DNA of 20,098 nucleotides from JAKOQB01 sp036824465 (GTDB taxonomy: Bacteria; Pseudomonadota; Gammaproteobacteria; Burkholderiales; Burkholderiaceae_F), in NCBI GenBank assembly GCA_036824465.1, contig DAITAC010000075.1, positions 1 through 20,098 on the forward strand, given 5' to 3'. This document shows positions 15,450 through 20,098 of this stretch, piece after piece. Below the pieces are notes generated by a model. The model was given only the letters and a program-made list of their open reading frames with translations, ran no database searches and was not told the origin of the DNA. Both the position numbers and the translations under genes were made by a program. Position 1 is the first letter of the stretch. Each line of letters opens with the position of its first letter.

Positions 15450-15800
15450 TTACCTCTCGCGACCGCGCTTGATGATGTCGTCCCAGACCGTCTGGTGCGA
15501 CGGATGAACCGCGGTCTCGAAGTAGTTCTTCAGAGCGGCCAGTTCGAACGCGACCTCCATGGGGAACCCCTGGCGGTCGCCGCGCCGATCGAGCAACAGT
15601 TCGTCAAAGAAACTGCTGCAATCGGCGGGCCTCGCCCAGAGCGAGACGAACTTGTTCACGATCCGTGGAAACCGGCCGCACGTTTTCATCGGTCGCACGG
15701 CCTCGGGCAGTTCGTTCAGCCACAACACGGCTTCGGCGCTCAGCGCTGCCGCAGCTTCCTTTTCGCCCGCCTTACGCTGGTTGGTCGGTGAGTTACTCAC
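15450..15800 (-). CDS. Small cytoplasmic protein of unknown function
   Basis: A 116-residue protein without signal peptide or membrane segment. The GTG start at 15800 was chosen because GGGGAGG sits 6 nt upstream; the ATG at 15824 would add 8 residues and leave that site inside the gene. The core reads LPEAVRPMKTCGRFPRIVNK, then LW, FFDELLLDRRGDRQGFPMEV and LAALKNYFE. I recall similar short betaproteobacterial proteins carrying a DRRGxRxGFP-like motif, but know no function for them. It lies 125 nt downstream of ruvB on the same strand with no clear terminator between, so it could be the tail of that operon. It is not recognisably part of the Ton system. Confidence 0.7.
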   Translation of the reverse strand: MSNSPTNQRKAGEKEAAAALSAEAVLWLNELPEAVRPMKTCGRFPRIVNKFVSLWARPADCSSFFDELLLDRRGDRQGFPMEVAFELAALKNYFETAVHPSHQTVWDDIIKRGRER

Positions 15801-15925
15801 AGCGCCTCCCCTTGAACCCTGCATTGGCTGTCTCCCGCATTCTCGTCATATCCCGCAGATGCGTGAATCATCTCGCCGTCGCGAGAAGAGCGCAAGAGGA
15901 AAAGTACTGCCTTGCGGTCCGCCGG

Positions 15926-16957
15926 TCAGAACAGCGGCTCGGGTGCGCCGGCAGCGGAAGGCGCGATCCGGCCAAAATGCTCAAAGGCGTTCAGTGTCGC
16001 GATGCGGCCGCGCGGGGTGCGTTGCAGCATTCCCTGCTGGATCAGAAATGGCTCGATGACGTCTTCAAGGGTGTCGCGCTCCTCACCGATCGCGGCCGCC
16101 AGGTTTTCGATCCCGACCGGACCTCCACCGAACTTCTCGATGATGGCCGCAAGCAACTTGCGGTCCATCACGTCGAGTCCCCGCACATCGACGTCGAGCA
16201 TCAGGAGCGCCTTGTCCGCAATCGCGCGGGTGATCTGTCCGCGCTCCTTCACTTCGGCGTAGTCACGAACCCGGCGCAGAAGGCGGTTGGCGATACGCGG
16301 CGTGCCCCTTGACCGCCGTGCGATCTCGCGCGCCCCATCCGCATCGAGGGAGGCATTGAGCAGGCGCGCCGAGCGCATCACGATCGAGGTCAACTCATCA
16401 TCGCTGTAGAACTCCAGCCGCGCCACGATTCCAAAGCGATCACGCAACGGATTGGTGAGCATTCCCGCGCGCGTGGTCGCGCCGACCAGGGTGAATGCCG
16501 GCAGATCGAGTTTGATCGAACGTGCCGCCGGCCCTTCGCCGATCATGATGTCGATCTGGAAATCCTCCAGCGCCGGATAGAGGATTTCTTCGACCACCGG
16601 GCTCAGGCGATGGATCTCGTCGATGAAAAGTACGTCGTGCTTTTCAAGATTCGTCAGCAGTGCCGCCAGATCCCCGGGCCGCTCGAGCACCGGTCCGCTC
16701 GTTTGCCGGAGGTTGACACCCATCTCATGCGCGACGATGTGCGCGAGCGTGGTCTTGCCAAGCCCGGGTGGACCAAACAGAAGCACGTGATCGAGTGCTT
16801 CTCCGCGATTGCGCGCCGCGGTGACGAAGATCTCCAGTTGTTCCCGTATCTTGGCCTGACCGACGTATTCCGCCAGCCGTTGCGGGCGCAGCGCGCGCTC
16901 GACCGCTTCCTCGTTCGGTGAGGAAGGTGTTGCGGTGACGATTCGATCCGGCGGCAC
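15926..16957 (-). CDS. ruvB: RuvB Holliday-junction branch-migration ATPase
   Basis: A 343-residue AAA+ motor, the usual family length. Walker A GPPGLGKTT (62-70), Walker B VLFIDEIH (109-116), sensor 1 GATTRAG (159-165), an arginine-finger region PLRDRFG (170-176), and a C-terminal winged helix (GGGPVGIENLAAAIGEE and TPRGRIAT). Hexamers of RuvB on RuvA-bound junctions drive branch migration in recombination and fork repair. The start is GTG at 16957 with no good Shine-Dalgarno, 12 nt after ruvA, so coupling to ruvA translation is likely. Confidence 0.98.
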   Translation of the reverse strand: MPPDRIVTATPSSPNEEAVERALRPQRLAEYVGQAKIREQLEIFVTAARNRGEALDHVLLFGPPGLGKTTLAHIVAHEMGVNLRQTSGPVLERPGDLAALLTNLEKHDVLFIDEIHRLSPVVEEILYPALEDFQIDIMIGEGPAARSIKLDLPAFTLVGATTRAGMLTNPLRDRFGIVARLEFYSDDELTSIVMRSARLLNASLDADGAREIARRSRGTPRIANRLLRRVRDYAEVKERGQITRAIADKALLMLDVDVRGLDVMDRKLLAAIIEKFGGGPVGIENLAAAIGEERDTLEDVIEPFLIQQGMLQRTPRGRIATLNAFEHFGRIAPSAAGAPEPLF

Positions 16958-16969
16958 GATGCGCGACGA

Positions 16970-17554
16970 TCAGCTCTTGGCGAGCGATTTTAGGGCGAGG
17001 CGGATCCCGTCAGAGACACCGGTCCCGGCAGGTACCTGCCGCACCGCGAGCGCCGCTTCCTTCTCGGAGTAGCCGAGCGCAATCAGTGCGCGCATCACGT
17101 CGGCGCCATCGTCGGCCGCCTGCGACGATGCCTGGCCTGCGCCTTCGATCACGGCGCCGATCTTCCCCTTCAATTCAAGCAACAGGCGTTCCGCGGTCTT
17201 CTTGCCGATGCCCGGGATCTTCGTCAGTCGCCCGCTTTCCTGCAGAGTGACTGCCTGCGACAGTTCATTGACGCTCAGCCCGGACAGAACGGCAAGCGCG
17301 GTGCGGCTGCCAATGCCGGAAATCCTGATCAATTCGCGAAAGGCGCGGCGCTCGGCCACCGTCGCGAATCCGTACAGCAGATGAGCGTCCTCGCGCACCG
17401 TCAGATGCGTCAGCAATGTGACGCGTTCGCCGACCGCCGGCAGGTTGTAGAACGTGCTCATCGGTACATCGACTTCGTAACCGATGCCGTTGGCATCGAT
17501 CAGGACGGACGGCGGGTTCTTCTCCAGCAGCCGTCCTTCGATGCGACCGATCAC
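16970..17554 (-). CDS. ruvA: RuvA Holliday-junction-binding subunit
   Basis: A 194-residue protein of normal family length. N-terminal OB-like domain (1-62, MIGRIEGRL through LTVREDAHLLYGF), two helix-hairpin-helix motifs (about 73-92 RISGIGSRTALAVL; about 108-127 KIPGIGKKTAERLL), an Ala-rich linker, and a C-terminal RuvB-binding domain (about 145-194, VMRALIALGYSEKEA). Tetramers hold the four-way junction open and load RuvB. The start is GTG at 17554, with only 3 nt between it and the ruvC stop. Confidence 0.98.
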   Translation of the reverse strand: MIGRIEGRLLEKNPPSVLIDANGIGYEVDVPMSTFYNLPAVGERVTLLTHLTVREDAHLLYGFATVAERRAFRELIRISGIGSRTALAVLSGLSVNELSQAVTLQESGRLTKIPGIGKKTAERLLLELKGKIGAVIEGAGQASSQAADDGADVMRALIALGYSEKEAALAVRQVPAGTGVSDGIRLALKSLAKS

Positions 17555-17557
17555 GCA

Positions 17558-18127
17558 TCACCCCGCGACTCGGCCGCCGCTGGCACGCCAGGCGCTGCGC
17601 GAGCGGCGCGCGCGCGCCGTCGTTGAAAGGACGCCGCCGGTAGCTGCCAGGACTCGATCCGCATTGGCATCGCAGATCGCGCAGGCGAGTGCATCTGCAG
17701 CGTCGGCCGGAGGCACGGCGGCGAGCGCCAGCAATCGTTGCACCATCAGTTGCACCTGCTCCTTGCTCGCCTTGCCATAGCCGACCACCGCCTGTTTGAC
17801 CTGCAATGCCGTGTGTTCGCGCACGGCCAGCCCCGCGGAGACCGCCGCGCAGATCGCCGCGCCGCGCGCCTGGCCCAGCAGCAGGGTGGATTGCGGATTG
17901 ACGTTGACGAAGACCTTCTCGACACAGGCCCGTGCCGGCTGCGCCGCGCGGATCACTTCGCCCAATTGCGCGAGGATGACGCCAAGCCGTTGTGGCAGGT
18001 CACCCGCCGGGACGCGGATCACGCCGCTGTCGACACAGCGCAAACGACCCGCGCTGTTCTCGATCACGCCCCAGCCAGTGCGGTTCAGGCCGGGATCGAT
18101 GCCGAGGATGCGGACGGAAGATTGCAC
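17558..18127 (-). CDS. ruvC: RuvC crossover-junction endonuclease
   Basis: A 189-residue resolvase. The four catalytic acids are present at D11 (GIDPGLNRTGWG), E70 (CVEKVF), D142 and D145 (PADAADALA), equivalent to D7, E66, D138 and D141 of E. coli RuvC. It cuts Holliday junctions symmetrically in concert with RuvAB. After the core there is an Arg-rich tail of about 25 residues (ARARRSRSAWRASGG) that makes it a little longer than the 173-residue E. coli protein. The start is GTG at 18127, 30 nt after purH, and the stop is 3 nt before ruvA. Confidence 0.98.
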   Translation of the reverse strand: MQSSVRILGIDPGLNRTGWGVIENSAGRLRCVDSGVIRVPAGDLPQRLGVILAQLGEVIRAAQPARACVEKVFVNVNPQSTLLLGQARGAAICAAVSAGLAVREHTALQVKQAVVGYGKASKEQVQLMVQRLLALAAVPPADAADALACAICDANADRVLAATGGVLSTTARARRSRSAWRASGGRVAG

Positions 18128-18157
18128 GCGGCGATTGTGCCACGCGGTGCGCAGGCG

Positions 18158-19708
18158 CTAATGGCGAAAGTGCCTCGTGCCGGTAAACACCATCGCGACA
18201 CCGCGCTCGTTGGCCGCCGCGATCACTTCATCGTCGCGCACGCTTCCGCCCGGCTGGATCACGCACGTTGCGCCGGCATCAACGACCACATCCAGTCCAT
18301 CGCGAAACGGAAAAAACGCATCGGATGCCGCAGCCGAACCGGTCAGCACCAGTCCGGCTTCCTTCGCCTTGATCGATGCAATGCGCGCCGAGTCAATCCG
18401 ACTCATCTGCCCGGCGCCGACGCCGAGGGTCATCCCGTCGCGCGCGAACACGATCGTGTTCGACTTCACGAACCTGGCCACGCGCCAGGCGAACATCAGA
18501 TCGTCGAACTCGGCTGTGCTCGGTGCGCGCTGCGTCACGACACGCATCTCTGCGGCCTGGGTCAGCTGTGTATCGGGCGACTGAACGAGCATCCCGCCAC
18601 CCACGCGCTTGAAGTCCAGATCGTTCCTCGCCCCACCTGGTTCAACCGTCAGCAGACGGACGTTGTGCTTTGCCGCGAACACGGTTCGCGCCGTTTCATC
18701 GAAGGCCGGCGCGATCACGACTTCGACGAATTGTCTGGCAACCGCGTGCGCGCATTCGCCGTCGACGGCACGATTGAAAGCGATGATGCCGCCAAAAGCG
18801 GAGGTCGAATCGGTTTTGAACGCTTTGGCATACGCGGCCGCAGGGTCGGACGCGACCGCCACTCCGCAGGGATTGGCGTGCTTGACGATCACGCAGGCGG
18901 TCTGCTCAAACGATCGCACGCATTCCCATGCCGCGTCGGCATCCGCGATGTTGTTGTAGGAGAGTTCCTTGCCCTGCAGCTGCGCATAGCTCGCCAGCAG
19001 ACCCGTACCGACGTTGCGCTCACGATAGAACGCCGCGCTTTGATGCGGGTTCTCTCCGTAGCGCATCTGCTGCACCTTGATCCACTGGCGCGTCAGTGTC
19101 TGCGGATACTCGCCGCGCTGGCCGTTCTCGTCGAGACCGGACAGGTAGTTGCTGATCGCGCCGTCGTAGCGCGCGGTGTGGGCAAAGACTTTCTTCGCCA
19201 GTTCGAACCGCAGCGAAGATCCGACGCGTCCGTGAGTCTTCAGCTCCTCGGTCACAGCGCCGTAGTCAGAAGGATCGACCACAACGGCGACCGAGCCGTG
19301 ATTCTTGGCCCCGGCGCGCAGCATCGCGGGTCCGCCGATGTCGATGTTCTCGATTGCATCGTCGAAGCTGCAATCGGGACGCGCAACGGTCTGCTCGAAC
19401 GGATACAGATTGACGGCGAGGATGTCGATTGGATCGATCGCATGCTTCGTCAGCGTGGCCATGTGCTCAGGCAGTTCGCGCCGGGCCAGCAGACCCGCAT
19501 GCACGCGCGGATGAAGCGTCTTGACGCGACCGTCGAGGATCTCGGGAAAGCCGGTGTAGTCGGCGACTTCCGTGACCGCGATCTCATTGCCTGCCAGCAG
19601 CTTCGCAGTGCCACCCGTTGACAGCAGCCGATAGCCCAGCGTCACCAGGGTGCGCGCAAAATCGACGATGCCAGTCTTGTCGGACACTCCGATCAGGGCA
19701 GTCTTCAT
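18158..19708 (-). CDS. purH: PurH bifunctional AICAR transformylase / IMP cyclohydrolase
   Basis: A 516-residue enzyme for the last two steps of purine synthesis: formylation of AICAR and ring closure to IMP. The N-terminal MGS-like cyclohydrolase domain (1-about 195) includes KTGIVDFAR, STGGTA and KTLHP (63-67). The C-terminal transformylase domain contains the catalytic pair K276-H277 in VKHANPCGVA, then SAFGG (303-307), QPGGSVRDDE and FTGTRHFRH at the end. The ATG at 19708 was chosen because MKTALIGVSDKTG is the family N-terminus; the longer frame to 19918 merely overlaps fis. It overlaps the fis stop by 4 nt (ATGA), so the two are coupled. Confidence 0.98.
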   Translation of the reverse strand: MKTALIGVSDKTGIVDFARTLVTLGYRLLSTGGTAKLLAGNEIAVTEVADYTGFPEILDGRVKTLHPRVHAGLLARRELPEHMATLTKHAIDPIDILAVNLYPFEQTVARPDCSFDDAIENIDIGGPAMLRAGAKNHGSVAVVVDPSDYGAVTEELKTHGRVGSSLRFELAKKVFAHTARYDGAISNYLSGLDENGQRGEYPQTLTRQWIKVQQMRYGENPHQSAAFYRERNVGTGLLASYAQLQGKELSYNNIADADAAWECVRSFEQTACVIVKHANPCGVAVASDPAAAYAKAFKTDSTSAFGGIIAFNRAVDGECAHAVARQFVEVVIAPAFDETARTVFAAKHNVRLLTVEPGGARNDLDFKRVGGGMLVQSPDTQLTQAAEMRVVTQRAPSTAEFDDLMFAWRVARFVKSNTIVFARDGMTLGVGAGQMSRIDSARIASIKAKEAGLVLTGSAAASDAFFPFRDGLDVVVDAGATCVIQPGGSVRDDEVIAAANERGVAMVFTGTRHFRH

Positions 19709-20028
19709 TTCGCCAGACCGTACTCGCACAGCTTCTTGCGCAGCGTGTTGCGATTGATGCCGAGCAGTTCTGCCGCCGCCGACTGGTTGCCTGCCGCTTT
19801 GTCGAGGGCGAACTTCAGAAGCGGACGCTCGACGGCCAGCATCACCATCTCGTGCAACGCATGCGGCTTGGCGCCGCCAAGATCGTCGAAGTACTGCTCG
19901 AGCGAGCGAACAATGCATTCCTCAATCGTTTCGCCTCGCCGTGCGGTACCGCGCGCGCTCACCGGCGCTGCGGCCGCATCTGCATGGAGCGGCCGAACGG
20001 TTGCGCGCGCTGCGCTGTTGCTCCCCAT
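19705..20028 (-). CDS. fis: Fis-family nucleoid-associated DNA-binding protein
   Basis: A 107-residue Fis homologue. The conserved part begins near residue 33 (ETIEECIVRSLEQYF) and ends with the helix-turn-helix (about 79-106, GNQSAAAELLGINRNTLRKKL), the usual Fis C-terminus. Fis bends DNA and adjusts transcription and nucleoid structure with growth. The first 32 residues are an Ala/Arg-rich extension; betaproteobacterial Fis is often shorter, near 80 residues. The ATG at 20028 follows AGAGGAGA and no in-frame ATG lies nearer the core, so the extension is probably real. The gene is coupled to purH by a 4-nt overlap. Confidence 0.95.
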   Translation of the reverse strand: MGSNSAARATVRPLHADAAAAPVSARGTARRGETIEECIVRSLEQYFDDLGGAKPHALHEMVMLAVERPLLKFALDKAAGNQSAAAELLGINRNTLRKKLCEYGLAK

Positions 20029-20043
20029 TTCTTCTCCTCTTGT

Positions 20044-20098
20044 CTAGTGCAGTGTCGGCCGAGCCTCGGACACGCGCTCATAGCGGGCGCCATGTTCG
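20044..20098 (-). CDS. C-terminal fragment of the gene upstream of fis
   Basis: On the minus strand one frame stays open from the window edge to a TAG at 20044-20046, reading EHGARYERVSEARPTLH. It ends 15 nt before the fis start, with the fis Shine-Dalgarno in the gap, so it looks like the upstream gene of the same operon. In many Betaproteobacteria that gene is dusB (tRNA-dihydrouridine synthase B), but 17 residues are too few to identify it. The other two frames do not give a better tail. Confidence 0.45.
   Translation of the reverse strand, partial: EHGARYERVSEARPTLH

Noticed and set aside
17738..19621. A 627-codon plus-strand open frame opposite ruvC and purH
   Set aside because: It is antisense to two certain genes, has the His/Arg-rich composition of GC-rich shadow frames, and shows no domain motif or ribosome binding site.
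1..20098. Mobile element, phage remnant or CRISPR array
   Set aside because: No transposase, integrase, terminal repeats, regularly spaced repeats or cas-like protein was seen.

Overview
The window is GC-rich and densely coded, and it looks like chromosomal DNA of a betaproteobacterium, probably Burkholderiales. The best support is the right-hand block fis-purH-ruvC-ruvA-ruvB, all on the minus strand with overlaps or gaps of 3-30 nt, an order characteristic of Betaproteobacteria. No rRNA, tRNA, CRISPR array, transposase or integrase was seen.

Layout from left to right. (1) Positions 1-889: the last codons of an oligopeptide-type ABC transporter ATPase, converging on a two-gene HEPN/MNT toxin-antitoxin-like module. 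(2) Positions 1093-1560: a small putative lipoprotein of unknown function. (3) Positions 1601-11358: an outer-membrane uptake region. It holds a large secreted S8 (subtilisin-type) protease and a TonB-dependent receptor, both on the minus strand and each with its own terminator, then a divergent paralogous receptor on the plus strand, also with a terminator. (4) Positions 11413-15168: a minus-strand operon in the order tonB, exbB, exbD, exbD, TPR protein. This is a complete inner-membrane energising unit with two ExbD copies and a periplasmic TPR protein translationally coupled to the second. (5) Positions 15450-15800: a small conserved-looking protein of unknown function. (6) Positions 15926-20098: ruvB, ruvA, ruvC (Holliday-junction processing), purH (last two steps of IMP synthesis), fis (nucleoid protein), and the final codons of a further upstream gene.

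The most coherent biological story is in regions 3 and 4. A secreted protease, two paralogous receptors with matching cysteine pairs, and a dedicated TonB-ExbB-ExbD-ExbD-TPR motor lie side by side. I infer a scavenging system for proteins, peptides or a bound cofactor, but the substrate cannot be read from the sequence. The 535-nt region between the divergent receptors carries three closely spaced inverted repeats built on CAAC/GTTG half-sites, which may be operators or leader hairpins. No canonical Fur box was recognised by eye near the Ton genes.

Start codons were reassigned where a signal peptide, family N-terminus or Shine-Dalgarno sequence showed that the longest open frame begins too early (protease, second receptor, lipoprotein, purH, the small unknown protein). 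All assignments come from reading motifs and context; no database search was run.
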